From: Owenia fusiformis | Taxonomy: Eukaryota > Annelida > Polychaeta > Sabellida > Oweniidae | Assembly: GCA_903813345.2 (NCBI GenBank) | Contig: CAIIXF020000007.1 | Location: forward strand, 39,294,671-39,358,670 | Length of the DNA: 64,000 bases | Direction of reading: 5' to 3' | Program-made: the position numbers and the translations under genes | Shown: positions 10,505 through 21,890 of the stretch, one piece after another | Numbering within the stretch: the first letter of the stretch is position 1 | How the letters are laid out: each line of letters begins with the position of its first letter | The notes under the pieces: model-generated | What the model saw: the letters and a program-made list of their open reading frames with translations, nothing else | Database searches by the model: none | What the model was told of the DNA's origin: nothing

Positions 10505-10704
10505 CACCCTTGGTATACGCAGCTAACGAAAATTGACCGGTACGGGTCAAAAGCTGGACCGGTACGGGTTAGCGGTTTTATTTGAATTTAAAACAGCCAT
10601 AACTTGCTCAATATTGACTTCCTCGTGTCTAATTTGAAATATATGATGCCTCCCGATGCTTTTAAGTACCGGTCAATTTTCGTTAGCTGCGTATACCAAG
10701 GGTG
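10505..10704. mobile_element. 200-bp MITE with 39-bp perfect terminal inverted repeats
   Basis: CACCCTTGGTATACGCAGC begins the left arm (10505-10543), and its exact reverse complement ends the right arm (10666-10704). I see no mismatch over 39 bp, which suggests a young element. Inside, GACCGGTACGGGT is repeated in tandem. The target duplication is unclear because the left flank is another element. Confidence 0.8.
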
Positions 10705-11378
10705 CACAAGGACCTTTTTAAAATGATTTCACTAATCTGTTGTGACATCGTGCTATTATGATCAGTTTGCCATTCTGGAGAGCAGGTAGAAAAGTGTGCA
10801 TATAGGCAAATATCTCGGAATCTGCAAAACGCTAGAACTGAATATCATTTAGGTATTTAAGGTTTTTGTGCTAGCTGTTGTATGTATAATATGGTTTTCG
10901 AAGGCGTCTATAATTCAAACTATGATTCTAATATGATACGTACATATTATGCTGTCTATATATTCCTTTATATGGCAATTTAATAATACGTGATGGCAAT
11001 ACTGCATTTTTACATTTCTACCCAAATATCTTTTTAGCCAAATATCCGAAAAAATCTTATTCTATATTATCTTATTGATTTCACCCAGTGGAGAAGTCAC
11101 AAAAACTAGAACAATTGTGCTGGTCTATAATCGAGTATGTATGACCGCTTTTCATAATTGCAAATAGTTATTTTTCTGGTTTGTTTATCCACAAGAATCG
11201 TGGACCTTGATTCTATGATCTCGGATTTTATTCAGGCCATTACCTAAGACCTCAATCACTATACGATTTTGGTCTTATTTTGCACCATAAATTTCAGTCT
11301 TCATTAAGACTATTGCCACTAACATTTGAATTATGAGGTAGAACTACCGAAGTGTTCTATAAAGTAGAAAGTACTTAC
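10705..11378 (-). other. Remainder of intron 1 of the collagen/TSP1 gene
   Basis: AT-rich intronic sequence with no recognised feature. Confidence 0.6.
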
Positions 11379-12153
11379 TGTCCGCAACAGATCCCCTTTC
11401 ACCCTTTTGACCTTGTTGCCCTTTTGGACCTGTGTTACCCGCTAAGCCAGCCGCCCCAGTCGGCCCTCTGTCACCTTTTGAACCTTTTTGCCCCTGGTCA
11501 CCTTTTGCACCTTGTTGCCCTTTTGGACCTAGTGCCCCAGCAGACCCTTTGTCACCTTTTGGACCAGTTGGCCCTCGGTCACCCTTTGCACCATTTTGTC
11601 CTTGTGAACCAGTTGCCCCAATAGGTCCTCGGTCACCTTTTGGTCCTTGTGGACCTGTTGTCCCAATAGGTCCTTGATCACCCTTCGGTCCTTGTGAACC
11701 TGATGTCCCAGTAGATCCTCGGTCACCTTGTGCACCTTTCGGTCCTTGTGAACCTGTTGCCCCAATATGTCCTTGATTACCTTTCGGTCCTTGAGGACCT
11801 GTTGCTCCAGTCAGTCCTTTGTCACCCTTTACTCCCTGTGGACCTATTTCTCCAGTAGGTCCTTGGGCGCCTTTTTTCCCAGGAGGACCTTTCACCTTCT
11901 TCACTGTACATGTTTTACTACACTTCTTCCTCAATTGTTCAACAAGAATTTCCATTTTGATGGCGTTTCTCTCCAAAACAGCTATTTCAATAGCTTGATC
12001 TCTAACATCTCTTTGCAGTTCAATAACAGTATTTGATAGTTGTTTGAATTCATTATCAGTTGGCGCTGCTCTAACCAGAGCGAAATGGAATACTGAAAGG
12101 CCCATTAGAGTTATTCCAATACGAATCTCGTGAATTAGTGTTAAACGTGTCAT
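11379..12153 (-). CDS. Secreted coiled-coil/collagen protein, first exon (joined to a TSP1 exon)
   Basis: Exon 1 encodes 258 residues plus one base. Residues 1-30 are a signal peptide with core IGITLMGLSVFHFALV and likely cleavage near Ala30. Residues about 34-76 form a heptad-rich coiled coil suited to trimerisation. A cysteine pair follows at C78 and C82, probably interchain disulfides. From Gly89 there are about 55 uninterrupted Gly-X-Y triplets, rich in GPK, GDK, GDR and GPQ. The donor ACA|GTAAGT at 11378/11373 ends the exon in phase 1, matching the TSP1 exon at 9644-9805. Read-through beyond the donor would give a chance 11-residue tail. The product is probably an extracellular homotrimer. 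The ORFs on the opposite strand here are shadows of the Gly-X-Y repeat. The domain order is clear; I do not assign a named orthologue. Confidence 0.92.
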
Positions 12154-12286
12154 AGCTCTGGTATTCTAAGTTTTGTAGCATAAATGTTCAGTGATATCTG
12201 CAATTGTTGAATAACCTCTGTGTTGGATTCAGTTTAATGCATGATAATTTAAAAGGCAATGTAGACATCTGCATACTTCATTGAAC

Positions 12287-12294
12287 TTTATATA
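12287..12294 (-). promoter_or_regulatory. Candidate TATA box of the collagen/TSP1 gene
   Basis: On the minus strand, ATATATAAAG lies about 133 bases upstream of the start codon at 12153, a reasonable 5' UTR length. In such AT-rich sequence it may be chance. Confidence 0.3.
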
Positions 12295-14199
12295 TTTGAA
12301 GTTAAGTTGTTACAGTCATCTTATGTTTATTTTCAAAACAATTACCGAGTAATATTGGTTTATATCACATAATGTTTAGTCTTAACTGCAAGAGTTTTAC
12401 CATTGCGGATTTATATATGTCCATAACTCAAGACATTTCAAGCATTATATTGTTTATCCTTTGTATTGTTATTGCTTTTTAGTTTAAACATAATATAATA
12501 GTATACAATATATCAATTCTTGTTTAACCAACGATATCATTTTAATACTGAAATATAATATACATGAAAACAAACATTTAAAAGTATCTACTTGTATTTT
12601 ACGTTATGAAACCTGGTCAAGGAATAATCTTAAAACATTCTTATTTAGAAATAAATCTCAAATAGAATAAATATTTGCATCAAGACAATACTTTGTATGA
12701 AGTATGAGAACGAATTCCTAGGGGATTATCTTAAACTTTGGCTAGAATATAAGTTGTACAAAAATGCGTTGTCACTCAATAGCAAATATGTCAGTTTAGT
12801 TTTCTTGGCTCATTTTGGAAGATGTTATCTTAAGTCAAAATGGCATAACATTGATTCTACTGTTTTCATCTGCTTTGGAATGTTTTTTTGACAACGGACA
12901 CTTCATACGTGACACCTTAAATTATAAAATTGGTTCTAATTTGAACCCTTTAAGGAATGTGGACTACAGTTCATGAGCATATAATTTTTTTGCCTATGCT
13001 CAACAATTATTCAGTTATTTTATTTATCTATTCAAAAACACACAAAATTACAATACATGAAATGGGAGAGACTTGATAAAGTATTCTATTAGTTTTCCAA
13101 ACAGATCTACACAATAACCCAGAACAGTAAATAAGTTCATAGTCTGGTAAGCCTACTATTATTTGTCAACTTTAAAATAGTGATCATGAATTCAGTATGC
13201 ATTTGAAACGTTTAGCTTTGACAATGGACACTCATAAACGGAACCTGGAACGGCATTTATTTATTTACTCATTTACTCAACAATTATTCTTTACGTTTTA
13301 TCATCAAATTTAACAATTTACTTTTCTCTAATTCTAATTAACTGACAATGTTGTTCTGGGCTTAAATTCTATAAATCATTTAAATAAGAAAAATGCCAAC
13401 ATAATACAAAGATATGCACAGTAAATAATCGTCCCTTGTGGTAAATTTCTTAAAAAATAAGGGTTGGAGGGGCGGGTGATCTTTAAAATTGCGCAACGCG
13501 CATGACGCGAAAAACTGTTTATGTGAACGGTTAAGTACGGCGCCAAGCCGATTAGTATTCTGTTCAAAAGTTCATTCAGTTTTAAACAAAATACTCATAG
13601 ACCCGGGGGCGGTGTTCTAGAGAAAATGAGACCACGGCATCAAGAATATACTTGTAGGTAAGTTTGTATTCGTGAATGCAAATAGTTGCTAGCGGGTAGT
13701 ATATGCAACAAATCTGGAAGATTAAATCAGTAGAAAAACAAAACATGTCCGACTACAGTAACCTTTTTAAATAAATGGACAAAAATCTGGATCCTTCAGG
13801 CAGATATTCTTTAAGAATTGCCTTAATAACTATTTACAAAAACGTTCCCGAGACACCCATCCATTTAATAAAGGATTTTGACATTTTAGCATGTCCAAAT
13901 TAGATGAATGAGAGTGATTATGGAATGAAAGTAAAGGTGAGAATAAAAAAGAAGATTATAATTAGCTCTCTGGAAAGACCTTCACGTTCACGTAGAAGTT
14001 CCCTTAAAAACGTTTAGCCTAACTTCTATATTAATCTGACATTATATAGTGTTTTTGGGTGAGTCTGCAAATAAAATATTTGGGATTATAGGACCATCAA
14101 ATGTCTGAATTTAAACTATCAAATCCCGAATCAAATATCTGAATGATCCATCTTACCGATTTCAACAACAGGTGTTGTTGAAGTACCTTTTAAAGTTAA
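12295..14199. other. Intergenic, AT-rich, one short hairpin repeat
   Basis: No gene seen. The phrase TTTGACAA(C/T)GGACACT occurs twice (about 12889 and 13217). A short interspersed repeat, 'tacggcgccaagccgattagtatt...aacaaaatactc', lies at about 13535-13600. It is related to copies at 25484-25545 and 39233-39362. Confidence 0.5.
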
Positions 14200-15240
14200 A
14201 CCTTTATCCAGTATTAGAATATCACTAAATAATTACGATTTCACCACGATGTCCAATCAAGATCATTCGAGTACCTCGCTGTTTACATGAGATACTTTGG
14301 CACTCGATAATTAAAGTTTTCCCGCTTTATTGACGTTATTTTTGACTTAAATCGGGAAGACAAAAAGGTGTGATATTCTTTCAGAGTCATTTGAAATAAC
14401 CATTCCAAAAAATAATCGCAAAGCACAAACACATTTAGTAAAGGGTTTTGTTTTGTGACAATAAAGACCCAGACCCAGACCAACATCCGGGTTCTTTCCC
14501 ATTGGATTACACAGGGGTGCTATTTCAATGCTGCATTGCGTCTCTAACATTTATGTAGAGTTTCATTTGCGCAAACGGTAGGTATGTATGTAATTAAGAT
14601 GTATAACAAGGCTTTTTGAACTATAATCCCCAAATCCGAAGAAATCTGTTGTTGAAAATGCCGTCCAATTCCAGTGACGTCACTGATTTCCCAGAAATTG
14701 CTCAGACGCCATTGAAGATCGAAAAAATATAAATAATGTTAGTTTGAATCTCTTCCTTTGATTATCTTTCTGATTTTTGAATAGATTGGATCATATACAG
14801 TAACTATGCTTGAGGGCTTATGGAAGATCAGAAGCTGAGAAACGTTCAGAGTAATCGACTCGTTCGGCGGGCCAATGAAAATTTTCGCTTCCAAAGCAAT
14901 GCATCATGGGAGATATTTATGTAAAATAACACCTGAACTCTTATCGCGAATAGGAGTATTGCTTCCATTTTCGTGCACCTTTACTTGCTTAATAAGGCAA
15001 AGTATTTTCAAATAAAGCCTTATGGAGCCAAGTAGATTAATGTCTCTAGAGCATTTATGTAAATAATTTTCACAACCAATTTTGTTTGTCTCAATTTTTT
15101 CTTCCTGATTTCAGTCACAAAATTACGTAACTATATTTCTTGATGCCAAAAGGTTTCAGGAAGACATAGATGATCAAATAATCTTGATTGGATACATCGT
15201 GCAGAGAAGTCGTAATTTTTACTTAAAATAAAAAAGGTTA
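14200..15240. mobile_element. Old inverted-repeat element related to the 24411-25013 family
   Basis: The left arm has 'acgatttc...gatgtccaatcaagatcattcg' (14236-14273). The right arm has the inverted equivalent (about 15155-15225). Internal phrases such as 'gaaagaatatcac' (inverted near 14370) and 'cttcctgatttcagtca' also match the 603-bp element at 24411. It is strongly diverged, with no coding. Confidence 0.5.
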
Positions 15241-15272
15241 TACAAGCACCACATTTTAATTTGGATTTGGAG

Positions 15273-15710
15273 TTTCAAATGGATAATTAAAAAATGGATC
15301 GTATTGGGCTATTAAATAGTGGATTTACCCCTATTTCAAAATGGTAAAAACGAACCTAAGTGACATCTAGCGTCAAATGTATGCAATCGATTATTATTCT
15401 AAATGCTATGGGCGGAAATTTCAAATGGATAATTAAAAAATGGATCGTATTGGGCTATTAAATAGTGGATTTACCCCTATTTCAAAATGGTAAAAACGAA
15501 CCTAAGTGACATCTAGCGTCAAATGTATGCAATCGATTATTATTCTAAATGCTATGGGCGGCAATTTCAAATTGATAATTAAAAAATGGATCGTATTGGG
15601 CTATTAAATATTGGATTTACCCCTATTTCAAAATGGTAAAAACTATCCTAAGTGACATCTAGCGTCAAGTAAATGCAATCGATTATTAGTCTCAATGCTA
15701 TGGATGGCAA
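15273..15710 (+). repeat. Tandem repeat, 3 units of 146 bp
   Basis: Units start at 15273, 15419 and 15565 with 'tttcaaat(g/t)gataatt' and run without indels to 15710. A partial fourth unit follows. Units 1 and 2 are almost identical; unit 3 carries several substitutions. Confidence 0.9.
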
Positions 15711-15720
15711 TTTCAAATGT

Positions 15721-16173
15721 ATAATCTTCAAAATACAATGACATAGAATAGAACTATAGTTCATTAAGTTCACTCACTGTAAATAGAATCATTGATTACA
15801 CAAGTCATTTTTGTAACTCCTTAGTCTCCAGAGGCAGATATGATCTGATCTCGCATTCCCATTATTGCATTGGAACTTCGAGGCAACACGCCCGTTTTAT
15901 TTCATGTGTAAACGTTGGAGGTTTCGTTCGCACAGCATTAGATGGTACAGTAGAATACAATCCTAACAGATCCATCATATCAATATAATAAGCTGAAATA
16001 CATTTGTCTTTAATCTCGGTTAATGAGAATTTATTGTAAAAATAATACATTAAATATATTACGGTATGTTGGACCACAAAAAAGATGATGTCTTCATTCA
16101 TGATATTGTCGACCCTTATGAGTCCTTTTATTCCTATACCTTCTTGATCATATTATTGGTGCCATCGCCGATT
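15721..16173. other. Spacer on the 3' side of the VWA gene
   Basis: A possible minus-strand terminal exon begins after TCTGTTAG near 15980 and is open to a TAA near 15862 (ending ...ACCLEVPMQ). Its phase does not fit the preceding VWA exon, so I do not call it. Confidence 0.3.
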
Positions 16174-16461
16174 TTACATCATCTCGCACGCTATGTCGGC
16201 GAGTGTTTTGATGATTTCTCTGAGTTGATCAAAAGTTTCAATTGCAAATACATTTGGATCCATGACGCCTACTGGATCTGGATCATTGCCAGTTGCGATT
16301 GCGTTCCATTCGTCGTGTCCAATCAATTTTCCATTCATATCGGGTAATGCAACTACATATGATGTTATGTTGGCTCTTATGTTGGCTTTAGCCATTTTCA
16401 TTGTTTCATTTTTCATATTCCCAGGATACGTTTCACCATCAGTAACGACGATTAACACTTT
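16174..16461 (-). CDS. VWA domain exon 3 (C-terminal third, MIDAS Asp)
   Basis: The acceptor is TATTTTAG|AAAGTG. The exon reads KVLIVVTDGETYPG, with the third MIDAS metal-binding position (T-D-G), then helix and strand ITSYVVALPD, and ends FDQLREIIKTLADIACEMM before a TAA at 16174-16176. The late Cys (IAC) is placed to pair with the Cys just before the first strand (PIC in exon 1), usual for extracellular VWA domains. It joins exon 2 in phase 0. Either the protein ends here, giving a VWA-only product, or a weak donor, GAT|GTAAAA, a few bases earlier leads to an unseen exon. Confidence 0.85.
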   Translation of the reverse strand, partial: KVLIVVTDGETYPGNMKNETMKMAKANIRANITSYVVALPDMNGKLIGHDEWNAIATGNDPDPVGVMDPNVFAIETFDQLREIIKTLADIACEMM

Positions 16462-16573
16462 CTAAAATATAATATGTAAACTCATAATTTATGAACAACC
16501 TTAAATCAGAAACAAAACTTTTAATGTTTTATTTTTATATTCTAGAGTGGCATAGGCCACTAAAAACCCTTAC

Positions 16574-16699
16574 CTCCTTCCCCTCACGAGCACCGTACTG
16601 TTTGTTGAAGGTAACTTCCCTTGCGTATTCGAGGGCCAGATATGTTGATGTGGCACACTCTTTTGGTTTCATTTCCATCTCTTTTATTACTTTTAAAAG
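16574..16699 (-). CDS. VWA domain exon 2 (middle, MIDAS Thr)
   Basis: A 126-bp exon, 42 residues, phase 0 at both ends. The acceptor is ACATTTTTTAG|CTTTTAAAAG and the donor GGAG|GTAAGG. It encodes LLKVIKEMEM...ECATSTYLALEYAREV. The T-x-x-A-L segment supplies the MIDAS threonine and the helix that follows it. It joins exon 1 (...SYIRREK) and exon 3 (KVLIVVTDG) without any shift, giving a full-length VWA fold of roughly 200 residues. Confidence 0.85.
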
Positions 16700-17280
16700 C
16701 TAAAAAATGTTGAAATAAAATTACCTTTCCCCCATCTATTCGATGGAGTAGAGAAAGTAATGTGTCTTCAGTCCTCAGAGTTGTATTCGATGATTTAAAA
16801 ATTTAAAATTAAGTTTCTAAAATGGCGGAATATAAAAAATGAAAATGATAAGATAAACATCTTTTTTATAAAGTCATATTTTCAAATAAAACTCAAATCG
16901 TTTTTCAAGTTAGGAACATTTGAATGATTAAACTATTGCACGGGGCCTTTTTTGAAAAAGAATGCATCATTTCAAACTTTATATAAAACAATCGCTTTAA
17001 CACCGAATAGATGCTTTTTAAAATCCTGAAGGAGTACATTTATTCGATTTGTTTTTAATGATTTTCAGAAACATTCATAATCATAATGAAAGATGCAGAA
17101 AAATGTTATTATTTAAAATCATTTTGTGGTGAGTTGACTAAGGATTACGTTGACTGGGTTGAACTGACCGATTAACTTTCTTCATAGATAACATTGCCAG
17201 GGATATATTCACGCCGCATGATATACGTTACTTGAATCAAAATTCCTAACATTATTCTACCAAGGTTTTGGATTACTTAC

Positions 17281-17498
17281 TTTTTCACGACGAATGTACG
17301 AGTTGAGCTGAGCAATATCGTAGACAATCTTAGAGAACAAAATGATGCCGACTTGTGAGAAAGGTGGACGAACGGGAATACGTCTTACTACAGACTCCAG
17401 AAATCGACGCACCTTTTCCTTGTCGTCTGGATGAATACTGCATGAAATGTCTACGGCAAATACGAAATCAAGTCCACAAATCGGGATTTTAACGTCAG
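17281..17498 (-). CDS. VWA domain exon 1 (N-terminal, MIDAS DxSxS)
   Basis: This exon holds the first strand GLDFVFAVD and the MIDAS signature D-I-S-C-S, then the amphipathic helix KVRRFLESVV and the strand VGIILFSKIVYDI. The donor AAA|GTAAGT ends it in phase 0. The 5' end is ambiguous. TTCTATTTTTCAAG|CTGAC is a good acceptor, used for these coordinates. However, the frame is also open upstream to a Met at 17580, followed by a hydrophobic stretch FLFLGNSFFLV ending in FQA, which could be a signal peptide. In either case the domain faces the extracellular space, where VWA domains bind ligands through a divalent cation. Similar VWA modules start molluscan shell-matrix proteins such as Pif. Confidence 0.85.
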
Positions 17499-17846
17499 CT
17501 TGAAAAATAGAATACATGATCATCGTCTTCACTAGAAAAAAGGAATTTCCCAGGAATAGGAAACTCCATCGAAAAAACATTTTATATCTAATATGACACA
17601 TCAGTTTGAACATAGCATAACGTATAAAGGAATGGTGGTATATAGCATATTTGAATTGTAATAAACAATCCTTGTATCATTTTTTATTAGATTTAAAGGC
17701 AATTATTCGTGTGTTCACCCAACCTGATCCTACAGGAGATTGGCCCTCTTACATCAAGTGATTATGCGTATGGGTTAGTATATGCGCTCATGCTTTTAAA
17801 TTTCTAATAAAGAATGATACAGGATTCCTGTGTAAAACATGTATAG

Positions 17847-18004
17847 TGTAACAAGTTTTTTGATCTTGGAGTTAAGTACCGTTTCCTAGCATTTCAGACA
17901 GTTTAGACAGTAGGAAAGTGTTTCCCAGTCAAGGTTGATTGGTTTTATACTTACAGTAATGTACGGAACACTTTACATTTACTGGGAGTCGTTTGAACTA
18001 CTCT
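17847..18004 (+). mobile_element. Second LTR copy, 5' piece
   Basis: Starts TGTAACAAG and follows the solo LTR at 1201, with 'cagacagtttagacagtaggaaagtg' (written split: cagacagttt / agacagtagg) and 'tactggga(a/g)tcgt'. It diverges after 'ctactctta', where about 735 bp are inserted. Confidence 0.85.
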
Positions 18005-18739
18005 TACTAATTACGAACTCCCGTGCAGTGATATATCACTGCGGCGGGCAGGTATCTCATCGTAAGCATGGTAACTTCGAAATAAACAACTGACGTGATT
18101 GGTTCTATTCCCATGCTCAGGTCGCGTGATTGTAAAATTTAGACAATTTCATTGGTTGAATTGCGCGTATTAACTAAAAAACAACACGTGCGGTAAACTA
18201 TTATCAATACAACTTTTACTCAGAATTCCTTCTCATATTTCTCATATTTCAATAATTTTAAACTATTTTGACAAAATAATGTTTGGGGAACATTTATGAA
18301 TACATATTTATAAGTTGTGTGAAAATTGACCACATACGAGGGTCGTCCAAAAAGTCTTGAAACTTTTGCTTTCATTTCATCAATTTTTATTCTTTTGGCA
18401 TCATATTTCACATGGATGATCTTTGAACATTTGTTATTCACTTTGTATAGTTTGAAGGAATTACACTGCATGGTTTTATTTTTATGAACATTGCAAGAGT
18501 ATGAGTTTTGCCCCATCGGGGCACTTTTAAGGAGGCTAAAATAAAGAAAAAATTATCCAAAATTTTGAATTTAGGAGCACATCCTATGCATCAAATGGTT
18601 TATTCGTTTTTGAGGTTACATAATAATCAACATTATTATTTTATTAAAGGAGCACATCCTTAATGAATATTATTGCACATAGTCCCATTACATTCATAAT
18701 TTTCAAAATATTCTCCGTGGTGAAGGACACATTTCTGGT
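18005..18739. mobile_element. Unclassified insertion within the second LTR copy
   Basis: This sequence is absent from the first LTR copy at the equivalent position (about 1385-1405). It contains 'cgagggtcgtccaaaaagt' near 18338, which resembles termini of some Tc1/mariner-type elements, and 'aggagcacatcct' twice (about 18573 and 18650). No transposase found; boundaries are approximate. Confidence 0.5.
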
Positions 18740-19000
18740 GCTTTCATTTTGTACGTTTTCTCACCTCCTATTGAAGAACTCTATTGACCTACATTCACTT
18801 ACCCATTTTTCCTTGCCAATGATGTTTTGTTTTTGTTATATTTATTTAGTGTATATCTTAATCTAGCTAACTGATTACAAGATATGTGTTCGTTTTGTGT
18901 TAACAGCAGAGATCGTGATTGCTAGGTGAAGCCAACTATTTTGCAAAAGATATATCATGATTGCATCATAGTTATTTATTTTGTACTAGTTAGTGTTATC
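18740..19000 (+). mobile_element. Second LTR copy, middle piece
   Basis: Matches 1409-1680 of the solo LTR: 'ttctcacctcctatt', 'ttagt(t/g)tatatcttaatc' and 'gagatcgtga(c/t)tgctagg'. It ends at GTGTTATC, where a CACTG-ended transposon begins. Confidence 0.85.
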
Positions 19001-20339
19001 CACTGGACAAACAGGAAGGAATTAACACATAATAATCAGCGATTAATTTTTTAGAATAATCATTAATAACCAGACACAGTCTGATCCTGCGAAATCACTT
19101 TTTTATTTACTGAATAACTGACCAACTGATTATCGTGACTGAATAAACTTCAAAGGGCCAATTACAAATGACACTGCTGGAATACAATCTCTTGTCTAAA
19201 TAAAATGATCAACCTGTCTGAGATAAGAAGTATGAAGGAATTTAAAATATATCTAATATATTATGCAATTAGACAGACTGGCTATTCTAATCCGTTATGA
19301 AAAGCCATTTGTTTTTTCAACTACAGGATGTTTCTACGGAAGTTAATTTGTTTATCTTAGTGTTTAGAGGGATTGTCCCTTGACACTTTTATGAAATAAA
19401 TGAACTTTGTGATGGACTACAATTGTATATTTTACAGGAACAGTTATTTTTATCACCAAGGTAGAGCACTTGTTACATTATTTTCATTTTAGGTCTCTCT
19501 TATTAGTTGCATTGCAGAAGTCTAATATTATTCTCTACGTGTGCCGAAAGTACTTATACCTGTAGCTCAGGGGTGTTGGTGGTTCAAGGAGCTTGCATTT
19601 TGGTGATTCAAGGAGCTTGCATTTTCTGAACTTCAAATGCGCCTTTTTGACGTGTGGTAACAAAATACGAAATAAATACTTATGTTTCTCCAGCTTGTTT
19701 TTACATCAATTTGTCAATAAAACATGCATAAAGAGATAGCAAATTGTGCACTGTGCACAACCCGAATCCCCTCCCCGATCGGGTCGCGTTTACTGTGTTT
19801 GTAATAATGCATGAAAATAATGTAATAAAGACAATAATGCCCCCCCCCCCCTATTGCAACATTTTGTCAATTAATAGAATTAGCCCAGAGCATCAACACA
19901 CGTTTGATTGAAATAATTCAAAATAATTCAAATCAAAGTTCCAAATGAATAAAGAACATGAAGGTTCTGTTTGACATTCGAGAACAAAAATTTGTCCAAT
20001 CAAAAATAGATTTCTTATATTTGATCTTGATTAGATGTATTGATCCTTGTTTTTAAAACTACAGATGGCTCACTCAATTCCGAAGTAAAAAAAGATACTG
20101 CCTATATCATATAATACTCATTTATCCGTCTGTCTGATTACATTTTGTTCCCTGACTCAAACTAAGCAAATCCCGTTTTCAGTTCTTAATTCTTCACTTA
20201 AAACGATTTAGCCCCGGGATTTAGCCAACATGATACAAAATGAAATTTGATTAATTATACATGTATAAAGTCTATTGTTATCAAAACCAATAAATTCTCA
20301 GAATATAAATATAGTTTATTGATGGCCAATAACAGATAT

Positions 20340-20608
20340 CAGGGGCGTAGCCAGGTTTCAGTCAGGGGGGAGTGCAATCGCCAAAAATATTTTGGTTTTC
20401 AGTCGGGGGGGGGGGGGGGGGTGCGATTGTGTCATAAACAAGCCAAAAATGATTTTTATATTGAATTTTACAAAAACTTGATGCAAGTTCCTTCCAAAGT
20501 GAGCTAGAAGCTTCAAATACAAAGCATTTTAAAGCTCTTTCAGTCCTCTTTCTCAGGGTTTCATTTTTATTTTTTCGCACCCCCCCCCCTCCTTGGCTAC
20601 GCCTACTG
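20340..20608. mobile_element. hAT-like non-autonomous repeat, GCGTAGCCAGG family
   Basis: Left end CAGGGGCGTAGCCAGG; right end CCTTGGCTACGCCTACTG. Long G and C homopolymers lie near the ends. Flanks ACAGATAT and ATGGATAT could be a mutated 8-bp duplication. A related copy is at 38440-38710. Confidence 0.6.
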
Positions 20609-20635
20609 TATGGATATTTAGAAATTCTCAAATAA

Positions 20636-20925
20636 ATAACTAAGCAACCAACCACGCAAGTAACCAACCAAGCAACCAAGCAAACGACCATCCAAGCAAG
20701 CAGGAAATTAAGCAAGTAACAAACAAACCATGCAACTTACAAATAAAGCAAGCAAACAACTGACAAACCAACCAAGCAAGTAACTAATCAAACTCTAATG
20801 CAAGAAATCAAGGAAGCAGCAAAGCAACAAAGAAAGAATGTTAGCAAGTAAACGGCCAATCAAGCAATCAATCGTGCTAATAAGCAAGCAAACAAACAAT
20901 CTACCATCCAAGCAACTAATTAACA
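20636..20925 (+). repeat. Degenerate AAGCAACC-type simple repeat
   Basis: Continuous variation on 'aagcaaccaacc', 'aagcaagcaa' and 'aagtaac' for about 290 bases, immediately after the hAT-like repeat. Confidence 0.8.
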
Positions 20926-21179
20926 TAATTCAATAAGATTAAGATTAAACCTTGCACACACTTGCTCTACTGTAATAATGAGTAATAATGATTAACTATC
21001 ATATTGATTGCATTTATCAAACACAGAAATGAAACACATTGGAGCATAGTTAAATAATTGGGGATGGGAGGGGGTAATGAACACACGGGATACTGAATTC
21101 TCTTAATTAATTCCTAATACTGAATTCCTCTTAAACTTAAACTTCAGTGCTTGAATGAAGGCTTCCCTTTAACAGATTT

Positions 21180-21890
21180 AGGGAGTTTCACTACTAGTTT
21201 CACTGAGATTGAAGTTTTTCAATTGCCTTTTTGTTATAACATCTTATTTCAATACACTGGATATTATATAAAAGTATTTATGTGTATTTCTTATTCCCGA
21301 CAATCGAATTTCATATCAAACATTTTAATAACGCAAATGCGAGTAGGTAGTTACCAGTTTCACCACCAGGTGGCTCGCTCGGGTCAGATAGCATGGCGGG
21401 TATGGTAGAAAGTTCCCTTCAACTTAAATTACATCTGTTTTAGTGGTTCAATTTTCATATAGCCCTTATGTATCGAATGGTTATGCAAATTAAACTATGT
21501 TCAGTAAAAGAAAACGTGATATGTCCAATACGAGAAAAGATATTTCACTTTTTGTGATTTTGTAATACGGGGTCTATGGGGAATCAACCCGAACTAGAAG
21601 TCACACTTTCAAAAAAGATTAAATTTTCAAAGTTGATAAACATTTTTCGAAACCATGTTTCTAGATGTATTTTTACATGTAGATTTCAAATATGACATCA
21701 CTTTGACTGAATTTTGAATATTTAATGACGTAAATCAAGATCATTTCTACTCGCATCTACTCTATTATAGTTTTACAGTGATATTACAATTTTATTGCTT
21801 CAATAAATGCAACACATTTACCAGATTTTAGATTGGATTTTCGACATGATGATAAAATATTTTTGTGATATTCTTTAATTACTAGTACTA
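21180..21890. repeat. Interspersed repeat R, copy 1, split by MITE A
   Basis: Flanks of the MITE ('aacatcttatttcaa', 'tcatatcaaacatt' before; 'tatagttttacagtg', 'aaatgcaaca', 'atgataaaat' after) match a continuous copy at 38200-38430. The second copy is therefore the empty site for the MITE. Confidence 0.75.
21326..21767. mobile_element. MITE family A, copy 2
   Basis: Matches the copy at 6056-6489 end to end with many substitutions. TIR core ATGCGAGTA. It is inserted into repeat R at a TA, supported by the unoccupied copy of R near 38335. Confidence 0.85.

Noticed and set aside
11352-12036. Plus-strand proline/leucine-rich ORFs
   Set aside because: Antisense shadows of the Gly-X-Y collagen repeat, whose regular codons keep other frames open.
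14680-14690. TGACGTCA sites (also 27462) as functional CRE elements
   Set aside because: Both lie in transposon-derived sequence with no gene start nearby.
15862-15985. Terminal exon of the VWA gene
   Set aside because: Acceptor is plausible but the phase does not fit the available donors of the preceding exon.
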